The notes below the pieces were generated by a model. That model worked only from the letters and a program-made list of their open reading frames with translations, did not search any database and was not told the DNA's origin. 64,000 nucleotides of DNA from Polytrichum commune (lineage: Eukaryota > Streptophyta > Polytrichopsida > Polytrichales > Polytrichaceae): NCBI GenBank assembly GCA_950295325.1, contig OX485805.1, positions 51,980,758-52,044,757 of the forward strand, given 5' to 3'. Position numbers and translations under genes: made by a program. Below are positions 45,954-59,015 of this stretch, in pieces. How positions within the stretch are numbered: the first letter of the stretch is position 1; every line of letters starts with the position of its first letter.

Positions 45954-46635
45954 TAGGGCTGATTTTTCACAAAGTTTTTGCCCATCCACGTCCAAAAACC
46001 TTGAATTGAAAGGCAAAAAAAATTGCAACCCGTCCCAAAACCGGTAATTTCTAAACCAACCCGTCCATGGAAAGGTTAAAGAAAAACAACCCATCCCAAA
46101 ACCGGTTTGAAAATGAAAATACCCGTCTCGCAAGAGGTATAAATAAGTCTCTTACAACGTTGGTAAAAAATTAGAAAAAAAAACAAAACGAAAAAAAACC
46201 GAAAGATGTCAACATGTGACTGGTTGCACTTGGAAACAATAGGATCTTGACAAATTATGCCTTCAATGTTCGTCAGTTATTTGTCTTTTGCTATCGATTC
46301 TCATCTTTCCGGTCCACCCCATTCTAAATTTTGTGGTTGATGAATTAATGTATGCAGGTGAATCAAGCACTTCAAGATTGATATTTTGATTGGGTATTAG
46401 TGGTTTGATTGCATTATGCTTATATTCACATGTCATATATGACATAATGTAATTGATATTTGTACCTTTTTTTTTGGAAATAATTATTTTTAAAATGTTA
46501 TTTTTAGAACCCGTCCAAAGTGAATTTGACACGTCCAAATACTGGTTCATTTTCTAAGAACCCGTCCATTGGAAATGTTATTTTTTATGAACATGTCCCT
46601 GGACATGTTAAGGACCTTGTGAAAAATCACCACTG
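45954..46635. mobile_element. hAT-type non-autonomous element, copy 1
   Basis: 682 bp, flanked by a perfect 8-bp duplication CTCCCTAC (45946-45953 and 46636-46643). Its inverted ends are TAGGGCTGATTTTTCACAA and, read inward from the right, CAGTGGTGATTTTTCACAA. YAGNG termini with an 8-bp duplication are typical of hAT elements. Both ends align with copy 2 at 55256-56337, but the middle of this copy is about 400 bp shorter. No transposase coding is present. Confidence 0.92.
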
Positions 46636-46643
46636 CTCCCTAC

Positions 46644-49566
46644 GGTCCTCATTTAAGCCTTCCATGCCATATGTGTCCACAAAGGTCGTTCAGAGCTCGT
46701 TTGAAGAGGGATTTAGAGGTCTCAAGAAACTCAATTTGATTCAAACTTTTTACAAAAGTTGAGCATAATCATAAAACATCATCTTCACGTGTCTGCTGAT
46801 TGATTAAACAAAAAGATGAAGCATTGAGATTTTCCCAAATCTTAATGGGGACCTGAAAAGATAAACTGCTTGGGATGTAATTCGTTGTATACATTTTGCC
46901 TATATGTCTGGAATGTTGCAAAGCACTTCAGATTCTCAGAGTTGAATGGTTGAAAGATTTTGAGGCCTTTCCAGGATATACTATTGAGATTCTTGGAATC
47001 AATTTCCATTGAAGTGGATTGAAATGTAACATCTGTGTATCCATAATTCATATCTTTATCTTTTAATTTCCAAATGTGTCAAAGTTCTTAAATTCAATAT
47101 GTAAATTTAAAATGTAGTATATGTTGCTTTTCCTCCAAGTTTTCCAAGGCATTTAGCACACTGCTTTTTGCTCTCATACAGACACGCACCTCAAATATTG
47201 GGAGACTGGGCCTCATCTCACCTTTGCGGCAAGAAAAAGCTTTGAATTTCCTTGAAGTCCACGCCAAGTTAGTTAGTGAACCTTGCCGGACACTAAAGCA
47301 CCCCTATTGAGCTATGTCTACCTAAGAATTTGCCACCCTTGGTCCACGTGACAGTGCCCAAACTAGAATTTGTTGGTCTTGCCCATGATGTTACCCGCAG
47401 CTTGCCTGACCGGATAGAGCTCTAACAACGTTTGTCATCCTTTGAGCCGCAGACCCTCCCTAGACATTGAGAACGTTCTCTACTCCTATCTCCTTGGTTA
47501 TACACCACATTTACTAATGTGTTATGCAAAAGAGATTTGCTAATGTGCTATGCACTGAGATATGTGGAATGTATTACATGTTAAGATCTGTGGAATGTAT
47601 TATGCACCAAATCCAAATCTACAAATGTATTATGCAACAACACCAACGGATTCAAACTTGTCAGTGCGCACAACTATTGCATATCAATAGTGTTTGTAAT
47701 CAAGTGGTCTTCCTCTCTAAGCCTGTGATGCCAAGATTATATAGCTCAGTGAAGACACACTCTTGTTTTGTGCCTACACTTACATGATTTGTAGGTTATG
47801 CATGAGTAATTTTTATCGCACTCAATTCGATTGTGTACTAATAGTTAATGTGGTGCTATGAGATTTTGCTACATTTGATGATTATGTTGATTCATTACAA
47901 CCTACTGTTTATATCACTGTAGATTCATGATCCTTGTGTACCTGTTGGACTAGATCATCACTTACGAGTCTTATGAATCTCTAATCGGTTAGTCAATACG
48001 GTTGGTTCAATAACATAGACTTTGTTGATCTAATGACATATATCCACCTGGACATAACATATTAAATTGTTGAGTTTTGCGGTTGCAACACAATTGATCA
48101 AGACTTGGCTAGAAAGGTGTTGTAGTTTGTGCAAAATACTTGCAATTCTCATTACAAGGAAGTCAACTTCATGGGCTTCAAACCCAACTACGAGACAGAC
48201 GACAAAGATGCTAGATTTGATTCGGTTGCCTTTATATATATATATATATAGTATTCATATCTTATAGAAAATGTCATACAAAAAACGTTGTATGAAATGC
48301 GTCATGGAGAAAGTGTCATGCAAAAACGTCATGCAAAATATGTCATAAAAGATACGTGGTACAAACATTCATAACATTTTAAGGTAACAAACCGGGAAGC
48401 CCAAGTCATGATACCTTTTTTCACTGGTTGAAACATGGGCTTGTTTACCATCTCAAGGAGTGGAATACTTGTACGTGTTGGTACCATACTGAACTTGGGG
48501 AGTTACTGATTGGCTTCAATGACATGTGACCTAGTGGCAAAGGGGTACATGTCAATGTCAATGCCAATGTGATGGATTTTGTCAAAGAAACTCTATAGCT
48601 TAGTTTGAGAAAGGTCATAGATGCTCAAGAGAACCTTTTGGTAGTGACCTAAAGCAATATGCCCTTCAAAAAACAACCCCTCAAAAATCAATAAGTCCTT
48701 CAATCTAAGTACCCACTACTTTAAACAAATAGGCACAAAATTTTGGGGATCGTATTGGAGAAATATGATCCCCAAAATTTTGTTGCCACTGTCTATCATA
48801 TTCTCTTCTATACCTCCTTCTCTAGAGTCCTACCTCATTTGCTTCATCTACCTGGACACCATCATCTACCAAAGTATCATTAGCAAGAGGACGGGGAGCA
48901 TAGACCCGCTTCCCTTATTGTTTGATTGCCCATTTGAATATTACCGTATAGTTGGTAAGCAATAAATTTATGAGAAAGACTTTGTCAATCAACCCTAAAT
49001 ATTTGAAACCCTTCAAATATTGGAATCATACGAAGGACTTGGACAAACCTTGCAAGGTTAAAAACGAGAGGGTCTTTGACTACCCTGCACATGCATCATT
49101 GAATTGAGAGAGAGAGAGAGAGCATGCATTCAATAATTAATATAGTACATAGCACTAAATTAAGAAGCAAATTTCTAAAATCCAAGAAGAATTTTCTTAA
49201 ATCTCAAACAAGTTGTTACTCACATTGAAGGAAAACACTCACAAGGGCTATAAGCATCACCTTAGTAGTAGAGGCACAAGCCCTAAGCATGCAAGTGACC
49301 CAACATATCTACCAATGCAATTTAAAACAACAGAATTTGTGTTTCTCTTGAACTCACTACTTCTACCACCTTGCACATACAAAAACAAAGCGACACACAA
49401 TACATGCATGAACATAAACACAAATTAAATGAGATCCAAGAAGAAACAAAACCTCTTGAAAGCAAGGTGCGACTCACATTATAGGAAAGTGGTTGGTGAG
49501 ATTTGATTTGTAGGGCTTGCAAGAAGCAGAGTGGTGCACCAAACCCTAAGCATGAGAAATACCCCA
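46644..49566. other. Intergenic spacer, no gene seen
   Basis: AT-rich. It contains a (TA)n tract near 48233-48250, an (AG)n tract near 49105-49122, and short local direct repeats (GTCATGCAAAA, GTCATACAAAA) near 48270-48345. A frame at 47524-47787 is built from a short repeated phrase (GAATGTATTA). No gene recognised. Confidence 0.45.
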
Positions 49567-49576
49567 ATGCTCTACC

Positions 49577-49855
49577 GGATCTGTCTAAAAACCCCCATCG
49601 AGCGTGGCTCGGAGGCCAGGTTCGGGAGGGGGTGGCAGGGTTGGAGTAAAACATGCCCCCTATTTTTTTAATTGGGTGGGGCCTTACTTGATCTCATAGG
49701 GGGCTTCCTAGAGTAATTTGGGGCCGCAGGACCCAAATTTAGCAAAAAAAAACCCAAAAAAATCCCCAAGGGACCAAAACGGGGAGGGCCAGAAAAATGA
49801 ACCCCACCGAACCTGACCTCCGAGCCGCGCTCAATGGGGGTATTTAGACCCACCC
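49577..49855. mobile_element. MULE-like MITE with long inverted repeats
   Basis: 279 bp. The left end starts GGATCTGTCTAAAAACCCCC and the right end, read inward, GGGTGGGTCTAAATACCCCC. Pairing continues through ATYGAGCGYGGCTCGGAGG and YCAGGTTCGG, giving inverted repeats of about 50 bp. The flanks ATGCTCTACC (49567-49576) and ATGATCTACC (49856-49865) form a 9-10 bp duplication with one mismatch, fitting Mutator-like insertion. The element is GC-richer than its surroundings and has no coding capacity. Confidence 0.8.
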
Positions 49856-49865
49856 ATGATCTACC

Positions 49866-52449
49866 CATGCAACTTAGAATAGTTTGAAACAACAAAAATA
49901 ATGTTTCTCTTCATCACTACTTTGGGGAGATAGCTTCGCCATGGCAAGCGCCACCCAAGGAGAGTTTGAATTTCCATTACAAACGGGAGGAATTTGAATG
50001 ACCGCCACCAATCCATGGTGGGGAGGACGACAAATCAAGAAATGTCTAGGTCCATCGAGAAAAGAAGCCAACCCAAGAAGAAAGCCAATGGCCCAACACA
50101 CGAAGAAAGAGTCTCGTGACTGACAAACTTGCTTGGATGGTGGAGATGACTTCCTAGGTACCTTCATCCTACATCCTAATTGTGGGACATGGCCGTCATA
50201 ATGGATGAAACAAATTTACATCCATGATTATGGATGTCATCTATCTTTTGCCTTTGTTAATAAACTACATTGTTAAGAGGTTGTAGTCTATTATTTAGGT
50301 TTACCCTAGTAATTCTTTACATTTTGTTCACACAATAGTAACAACTAATGTTTTAATGCAACCATCCTCTTGTGTTAAGCAATTGACATACTTCTATCTA
50401 AAAAAAATTCATTAGGAAATATAATTTTCTTCTTTTAATATTATTTTTAAGAACACTAAATTGTATTGATATACTATGCACCATCCAAATGAAGTGTAAG
50501 TTCATGAAACACACATCCTTGCCTTCATGTGCAACAAAATGAACAATTTTTTTTAAAAATTTTATTGGGGACCATTTCCAAAACTTATCATTTGGAAGGT
50601 GGAAAATGCGTTTGATTTTTTTTTAAAGAAAACTTCTCATGCAATTTCACATAATAATTTGTAAGTGTTATGGTATTTAAAGTTATGTTGTGCTCAACCA
50701 TGTTATTTTCATGACATTGTCAAATTTAAGCACAAATAATGAAGTTTTGGATTTCCTTTTAAAACACGTTTGAAATTATAAGCAACTATCAACAACTACT
50801 TAAAGTTGTTGTAAGCACCAAAATATAGTGTTTGAAGATTACTCACACTCAGTAAGCCTAATCATTCATTGACTTTATGATATAGACAAAGTTAGTGTGG
50901 AAATTAGGTGGATTGCACTTCATGTATTCATGTGTAATTTCAAAGTTGGGGCAATGCAATTTTTAAGGACTATCAACACATCCTTTGGCTCATTAAACTA
51001 GAACTACATCTACCATTAGCTTCCTTAAACTGATCCCTAGACCCCGTGTATGACGACCTTGCATACGATGAGGACCCCCCACCTTCATTGCGTAGAACCA
51101 ACACAACATAGTTGGGTACTAAACCCAAGCTGGATTAAAGCTCAACATCACCACCTCCATGAACCCACCTGGCTCAGTTGTAGAATTGTCCCCTTGCATC
51201 CTAGGTGACGACCCCCTTTGTACCCAAAACTCATCCCCTTGGCTTTTGTGGCCCTATGTCCTTGGCTTTGTGAGCTTGAACCATTCCCCCTCCTAAATGA
51301 ATAGAATGGCTAGAATAGACATTGACAAGGCACCCTAAAACCCACCTTGAATTGACCCGAGATAGAGTGAAGCCCGTTACCTACACTATATGGAAGTAGT
51401 ATGTGGTGGTGCAACTAATGGCAGCCAAACCCGTCATTCCGTGGGCCCATGCACTCCTTTCCCATGGGGAATGGTTCAAGGTAAGTAGAGTGTTGATGAT
51501 TGGGAGATGTTTCTAAGTGTTGCTTTTGAGTGGGGTGTTGGTTTTAGCACCCTCTACCTTATTGGTTCATTAAGGACCAAACTCATTTTGCCAAAAGGTG
51601 CTATAATATAAGCTCATTGTGAAATATCAACTGAGAATTTTGTGTGGGCCCATGAACTCTTGAATTATACGCAATATCAATTTTATTTGATTTTTGATTT
51701 AAAAATACATATATGTCCAAGTTGTCATCATGGATATTTCATCCAAATAAGCATCAAACCAGGTTAGGTTTACATTCCTTGTTTTCCATATATTTGGAAA
51801 GAATGTTCGACTTCCATGTTTTGAGCTACCGCCAAGTTAAAAATTTGTGTACTTGCACACGATGTGGTCCCCGATCGATCATTGATGAAGTCATGGGGAT
51901 GGAACAAATTTGGACGGCGAATGATCCCCTTGGTGGTTTGTAGATAACAACTTAACTTGGCCGTGGTCCCCCCTTCAACCTTTGGCATGTGGCAAAGGCT
52001 TCCAAAAAGAAGAAGAAAAGGAAAAGGAAAAAACCTCATTTGGTTTAGCCATGGCCATAATTTGGAAGTCATGCCATGTTTGGGCCGGGTCATGTCATTT
52101 TTTGACATTGGTGGTTTGGAAGTTCCCTCTTATCTTCTAAGTTGAGGCATGAGGCTGCTAAGAATATGTATGGATTATTGAGTTTTGCATAAAGTCTTGA
52201 CATTAAACTTATGTTGAGTTGGTTAGAATGCAACTATAATATCGTAGTTATAAAGTCACTCAAGTTTTTTATAACGTTTAAATTAACATGTTTAAAGGGT
52301 CATGATGTCAAATTATTAAACCTATCCACCAAGGATAACTTCCAAACCACCACTCACAACACAAACCTAGGAATTAGGAATCTTCTAGTTTCAACTGTTC
52401 TTAAGGTCGTTGCATAGACGAAGGATCCTCCTAGTGCCCCACAACTGGT
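49866..52449. other. Intergenic spacer, no gene seen
   Basis: AT-rich to about 50950, then mixed composition. Short frames only. A plus-strand frame at 51713-51943 and its antisense counterpart have no recognisable domain. Confidence 0.45.
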
Positions 52450-53250
52450 GGAAGACCTCTAGCATGCCTTCCTTTGCAACCGGAAAATTTTGACATACTT
52501 GAGGACCCTAGCCCATGCCATCTTCCTGTAGAGGACATGTATTCGTTGCAAATGGGCATTTAACTTTGATAGCATGTCAATGAGTGTGGTGGAACACCAT
52601 ATCATTGTGTTCATTCCAAATGGTCCAAAGGGTAATGTTGTGGAGGAGATGCCAAATTACAAACCAATTCTTAATTATTATTTTTCCAAATGCGTTCTCC
52701 AAAAGCATGTGCTTCTGATGGAGCTTAACATTCTCGTCACTCTGGCTCCACTAAGCTCCATCATAATGAACCTAGCCCAGTTCCAAGCCCGCTTGACTTG
52801 AATGCAATCCCAAAACATATATTTGATAGATTCACATGTATGCGGAAGGTAGAAAGGGCATCAAGTAGAGATGGTTGTAGGTGAGGTCTTGGTCCGCCAT
52901 ACATGAAACATGACTGCATGGTGCAAGATTGACCAAATACAAGCAACCATTTGAACCAAGCATTTGGGGCCCCTTGCATTCGACGACTCAAAAGCCATAA
53001 CTATAAGGAAGAAGATTACACCATTTGGTGAGTTGTGTTGTGGGTGCCCGGGAGCGCGGGGGGGGGGGGGGGTCTGTAAGGAGGGTTTGGCATATATTGG
53101 TAGTGTAGCAAAGGAACGGGGTCACATCCTTCCATGCCCACCAGGAGGGGTCCCACTTGAGGGTAGCAATGGGATGTTTTTTTTTGCCATGTAATGGTGC
53201 CTAAGATTCTAACTCTATGGAAGCAACCTTCCACCTCTCCACTTGATTGT
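52450..53250 (-). pseudogene. LINE remnant, reverse-transcriptase zinc-binding region
   Basis: Read on the minus strand: CPFYLPHTCESIKYMFWDC and then VKRAWNWARF (about 52862-52760), the pattern of the zf-RVT segment near the C-terminus of plant non-LTR reverse transcriptases. After a shift comes IWHLLHNITLWTIWNEHNDM (about 52670-52600), also usual in this position. Upstream pieces up to about 53250 are frame-shifted, and the polymerase domain itself is not visible. Stops and shifts make it non-functional. A 15-G run at 53058-53072 interrupts it. Confidence 0.6.
53058..53072 (+). repeat. 15-G homopolymer
   Basis: Follows GGGAGCGC. Such runs are prone to length error in both replication and sequencing. 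Confidence 0.9.
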
Positions 53251-55247
53251 TCCCATTTGATAAGGTGGTATGAGAGTTGGCCAACATGGATACAATCCTC
53301 GGTACCAAGAGGGTGTAGTTAAGGTTGACCATCCCCTCAAGTCTTCTGCATGGCAATCCGGGATTAGGGTGGCGGGTCCAATAAAATCCTTATTTAGGAT
53401 ATTGATTTTTTCTCAAAGTACTTGAGATGGTAAGAGGAGCTAGTCAAAGGAGTATTCACCCAACTTTCAAAATAGGCTCCAAGTATTAACACACAACTAA
53501 CTAACACACTCTTAATAGAAATGTTTTTGAATGAAGAATCAAATGCATGATTTTGTCCTTCTTCGAAAAAAGATTCCATGACATCTTAGGATATAGGCTT
53601 TTGATATTGTACAATTTAACAATGAATTGTCAAAGTGTTGATTATAGGTATGTTTCAAATCAATCCTAAGTTCTTTGTTGAAGAATCGTTTATTCTCTAG
53701 ATGTTGGGAGGGTGAGTACAATTTAATGTAACCTGCCATTCTTTTATAGATAGGTTTTCCTCCGGTAGATGATATCACTATATTATAAACTATGGTGGGA
53801 GTTAAGGAAGGGGGGGGGGGGGGCTTGGTGTCTCATATATTCAATATTCCAAAGTATCAATTTAAACATACACTTACAATTCCGATGGAGCCAATTCATA
53901 AGTCTCCGTATATTCCATGAGCCAGTGTTCTCTTACACTACTTCCACAAAGTGATCAGACTTGATCATCTTGTACTTCTTATTACTTCCTATCCTAAATA
54001 GAGTCAAAGTCACTTAATCCTATCACTTCCACTTCCCTAAGCACACATTTAAACGGGTGGTTCCTATGAACGACAAAACTTCCTTCTTATCCTTTACACC
54101 TTTTTCGTGCGATGCTCTTTCTACCATTAACCCTTACTTCTACCTTATCTTCCTACTATTATCCTACCGTGGGAAGATCAAACTCTTACCGTTAACATTC
54201 TCATAATTCAAACCATGTTCATTTTGGACAAGAAACTACATAAGCCACTTTTAGATTAGATCATGTTGACAAGTTGCAAGAGATTCGGGGCTCACATGAT
54301 GGTAATCATGTGTATGGGTCTTAAGTGGCTCATTTTCTTAATCAAACCCCTATACTTGATTGATACGTGATTCAGTGAGGATCAAAAAGCAAAAGTAATA
54401 AAAACACATGCTTAAAAGCGATTGCGTTGTTAGTGACTAGTCTACACTCAATAGTGAACATAATTGGGAGGAGTCCTACGTATCTAGTTAAGAAATCAAC
54501 AAACATGCACTTCCATAAAACCATAATTAAAGTATGGGAGATCCGATTTTTGATCTAATTTTTGCATGTGTTTCATCATAGATTTGCTAATGCAACACAT
54601 ATTAACCCTTAAAGAACAATGCTGCCCCACGGGCTTGGTATTATTTTGGGAGAATCTTGTTCAAAACTTCTACTCCATTGCACCAAATGGAGTTTTTAGA
54701 ATGCCAAATCGAGCACCTTAGCAAGATCTATACTTCTTTAGAATAGAGCCTATGTAAATTAATTGGTTAATCATGCTTACAATAAATTTTAAAAGATATT
54801 TTGGGTGTGGTATCGGGAAAGCATATGTCCTTTAAGGGTTAACTTGGGTAAATCTAATAGGTAGAAGTTGGAGAACACAAAGTACAACCCAAATAACACC
54901 CACACACTTTACATAGGGACCGTTGTGTAGAGATTATAATTATAGGCCACATGCTTAGAATAGGTTACTCTAGCACGACAATTTCAGTTGTCCTTTTATT
55001 TGAGCCATGACGGTTACACAGACGCAGTCATTCATTGGCAGCCACAAACATGGGCCTGAAAACGCGAACGAAAGCTGGAATGTGAGTGAGCAAGTTATAT
55101 AGAGTAGTCGTGGCCCCTCCAAAACCATATACTTGTATTTTTCCCACATTACACATCATTTGCTGCCAAGGCTGCATGGGAGGGGCTTTTTGGCTTTTGG
55201 GTGTTTTATGCCTTTCTGCATGTCTGCACAAGCTAAACAACCCGTGG
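53251..55247. other. Spacer, no gene seen
   Basis: Contains a 14-G run at 53810-53823. Overlapping frames at 53394-53778 (minus) have no recognisable domain. Nothing else recognised. Confidence 0.45.
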
Positions 55248-55255
55248 GCCTTCAT

Positions 55256-56337
55256 CAGGCCTGTTTTTTTCACAAAGTTTTTACCCGTCCACGTCCCAAA
55301 ACCTCGAATTGAAAGGCAAAAAAAATTGCAACCCGTCCCAAAACCGGTAATTTCAAAACCAACCCGTCCATGGAAAGGTTGAAGAAAAAAACAAATCGAT
55401 AAAGATAACCCAAAAGATGTCGGCATGTGATTGGTGCACTTGCCACTTGGAAACAATAGTATCTTACTATCTTTGTTCATTTTTGCTTTTTCTATTATAA
55501 TTACCAATTTGTTAGCCTGCCACTGCCCCATTTTGTCTGTTTGTCCACAGACTAGTTCAGAGAAACTGAACTAGACTCAGTCACTCAAACTCAACCGGTT
55601 CATTTGAAACTAACTTGAATTCAAGAAGTTGAAGAGTGCCGTTGGAACAATCTTCTCCTGCAATCTTGAACTTCAACAGGTGTTTTCTCAAACTCAACCG
55701 GTTCATTTGACGACTGCAATCAAGTTATCTCTCACCGGTCTCTCAGTTGCTTTAGCTTTCAGTTGCATATGTTCAATTCATTAGCATCCTAAATCTTGAG
55801 AGTCTTATTCCTCTCTTTTGTTGTGGGTTGAGTGCAGATTCGAGGGCTGTGCAAGAAATTTCTATCAATTCGAGTTAAACCCTAGCAAATTGCAGGGTTG
55901 AGCTTGTAAGTTGTTGGGTCAATGTATGAGTAGATATTTGAGCCTAACATGTGCCTAAGATGGTGGAAGCGTTGTCTTTGCAAGGATAGTGCAAGCGTTG
56001 TCTATTTATTAGTTGGATTGATTTTGCAGGTTCAAGTCTCAAGCCCCATCACGATTCCGATGAAGAAATTGTGACACTTTCAAGTCCGATGTTCCATTAT
56101 GGTATTAGTGGTTTGATTGCATTATGCTTATATTCACATGTCATATATGACATAACGTAATTGATATTTGTACCATTTTCTTTTTAATTAAAAAAATGTT
56201 ATTTTTAGAACCCGTCCAAAGTGAATTTGACACGTCCCAAAACCAGTTCATTTTCTAAGAACCCGTCCACTAGAAATGTTTTTTTTTTATGAACATGTCC
56301 CTAGACATGTTAGGGACCTTGTGAAAAAACACCCCTG
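55256..56337. mobile_element. hAT-type non-autonomous element, copy 2
   Basis: 1,082 bp, flanked by a perfect 8-bp duplication GCCTTCAT (55248-55255 and 56338-56345). The ends are CAGGCCTGTTTTTTTCACAA and, read inward from the right, CAGGGGTGTTTTTTCACAA. The outer parts align with copy 1 at 45954-46635: CCCGTCCATGGAAAGGTT on the left, GTTAGGGACCTTGTGAAAAA on the right. The extra interior includes CCGGTT-rich sequence resembling the repeat at 41850 and 56346. No transposase coding. Confidence 0.93.
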
Positions 56338-56345
56338 GCCTTCAT

Positions 56346-56590
56346 GGCATTCGAGGCAGTGCCTGGGAAGTTTTTGGGCATAATATATAGTTGGTCAAGA
56401 TCCTAGTATTCTAAATCCAGCCGGTTACATGTTGACATCTTCCGGTTTTGCTTCATTATCCATTCGAGGTATATTCTTCTATAGATTCTTCTAAAATGAT
56501 CGGTAATTCTTCTGAAGTCTCCAACTTCAACCGGCTATTCCTCAACCTCAACCGGTTCATTTGTAACTAACCGCCAGTTCATCCTGAGCC
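56346..56590 (+). repeat. CCGGTT-rich repeat family, copy 2
   Basis: Reverse complement of 41850-42105 over about 240 bp. Its left edge is directly beside the target duplication of hAT copy 2, so that element inserted at or inside the edge of this older repeat. Confidence 0.7.
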
Positions 56591-58016
56591 CTGATTCAAG
56601 GTTCAATTTTGTAGTCTAATATAAACATGTTATAGTCATCTTTATTACTTTGAGAAATCTTCTTCGATCCAAATCTGACATTGTTAGAGTTTACTTGACA
56701 TTAAATTAACAATAAAACCCCAAATCACTCTCTCAGATACGATTGAAACAAACTAACCACAAAGTTACATGTAGGGGGCATGTTCTAAACCTGGTAATCC
56801 TTAAAGATCATTGGGTGTTTCGAATAGGAGAGATAGCTTAACATGAACACCTTTTCATTTTGTAATGTCATTTACACAAAATGAAAGATGTCACAAAGCA
56901 CACTAAGGTTACATCTTATAGTTTACATTTATATGTATCATGGCATGGCATATTTCCATGCATAAGAATTTGATTATAAACATTCGTAAACAAACTACAT
57001 CAATGTAATGAAGTTGTGTTCTAAGGCTCAAACTAATTTATGCTATACATAGTTTGAAGGACTGAAAACTTTACAATCATGTGTAGAAACGGTAGCCAAA
57101 AGTATTACATATTGCATACGGTTGTACATGTTGTGTTAATATATATTTTGACCCTATTTTAAGTATATTTTTTCAATTGTGGAAGCCGGCTAGAAGGATA
57201 AACCTATTCCAATAAGGGTATTTATCTAGAAAAAAACTAAAGAAAAACAATTAAAATTTAGCTTCTTCTTCTTCTTCTTCTTCCTTTTTGTTTTGGTCTC
57301 CAGTGTCATGTCAAGTTCTTGGTGACCTTTAAAGGTTAACTCTAAACCCCCAATGTCCCTACAAACTACATTGTGGTTGCCACATCATTCTTGTAATGCA
57401 CGTAGCATCGGTTGGAGTTCCTTATTGAGAAAAGAATATTATTTGGAGTGTGTGTTCAAGGTTATATCATGTAGATGTTTTCAAAGTGGATTGGGTTTAC
57501 CCTATTATATATGGTCTTCTATGAAATTATAGCCCACCTCCCAATCAGTGAACATGTTTTGCTACACTCATAAAAACTATGTACTTTCGATTACCAAATG
57601 ACATTACCACTGGAGGATGGACTCTTCATTGAAAACCTAAATGACGTGTGTGGAGTACTATGAATTACGCTCGATTACGTTTGATCACACTTCATTAGTT
57701 TGAATGTGCAGAAATACTTGTCAAAGTAAAAGGCATTAACTAAAATATTATAAAATGAACATGCTAATATTATCACCCCAATTTAAGTTTAATTTTAGAA
57801 CGACATAGACCCTTTCACATGGTATGTCACAAAAATTATAACCTCAATGCTAATGAGGATTTATTTGAAAAAAAAAATCTTAACCTCCAAGTTAATGACA
57901 TATTTTATTGACAATTTCACTTCAAGAATGAAATCCCAATGAATTACTTATTTCCTAAGTGGAAGTAAACATACATTTTGGATTCTAAACTTTGTAGGTG
58001 AAGTGCACTCATGACC
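56591..58016. other. Spacer, no gene seen
   Basis: AT-rich with a (CTT)n tract near 57263-57282. No gene or RNA recognised. Confidence 0.45.
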
Positions 58017-58154
58017 GGTTTACACTACGAACCATGAAGTCGGACCATGAAAGAGGGCCTTTTTCAATGGTCCGAGTTCATAGTCCAACTTTCATGATCC
58101 GACTCCTTAAAAAATCAGTTTTGAAAGTCTGAGGCCCCTCACTAGGTGTAAACC
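58017..58154. repeat. Foldback (MITE-like) element
   Basis: 138 bp with inverted ends GGTTTACACTACG and, read inward from the right, GGTTTACACCTAG. Internal arms AAGTCGGACCATGAAAG and CTTTCATGATCCGACTCC pair as well. No target duplication is clear. Confidence 0.55.
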
Positions 58155-58764
58155 AAATATAGACCAAGAAAAATGACAGAACCGAAATGAAATGACATGG
58201 TCGCTTCATAAATGCAAGGACAACTTTTTTAAAAAAATCGGACGGTTCGGGCAACGTTTTCGGTTGGGTCCAATTAAAACAACAACTCCTCGGGAGCTGC
58301 CCGAGAGACAGTGCAGGTCGCCGACCCTGGCCCTTATTCTAGCAGACACCCCTCCCCCCAAAAGTCTGTAGGGGGGAGGTTAACGTCTGCCATTTCCCAG
58401 GCCTTCCCTCCTTCCTTCCTTTGGATATGTACAATCCAAATATGGCTATATATGCACCGGTCTACATATATATTCGTTAGTAGCCGTTTAAAAGTCAATC
58501 TCCATTAGAATACTACAAGTCCCCTTTCCCGATGCAAAACTTGCAGTGGGTGTGTGTCTGCACATATGTCTGTACATCGAAGGATGTGCTGAGATTCTTA
58601 TGAAGAATTTGTTTGAGCTGATGAGTTGCACGTTAATCCCACATCAGTTCCAACCACCATACTGTATGTGTTGTTTAGATTAAATTTGAATATAAATAAA
58701 CATAGAATGATCATTCGATAGTTATAAAAGATTGTTGCAGACTCCAAGGGTGATTGATGATCAG

Positions 58765-59015
58765 TGTGTATGTTTGACAAATTTCATTTCACGTTCAACT
58801 TCAAATCTAAAGTGTCACGTGACGTTTTCAAAAATGACAGTAGTGAATGTCATTTGACATCTACATTTCCTTCTCAAATGTTATCTCGATGTCACACGTC
58901 TAATAGTACGTGTCATTTCAATTTCTAAAGTGTCAATTGACGTGTGGTTTTGTTCTTCACAAGTCACACTACATGTCAAAATCTAAATTATGTGCGTGTC
59001 AATTGACATGCAGTT
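58765..59015 (-). repeat. Dispersed repeat family R2, minus-oriented copy
   Basis: Reverse complement of the 8440-8695 repeat. It retains the TGTCAATTGACA and GTCACGTGAC palindromes; several substitutions and small indels separate the copies. Confidence 0.7.

Noticed and set aside
47150-47480. GC-richer stretch that might be organelle-derived
   Set aside because: No recognisable plastid or mitochondrial gene could be read in either strand.
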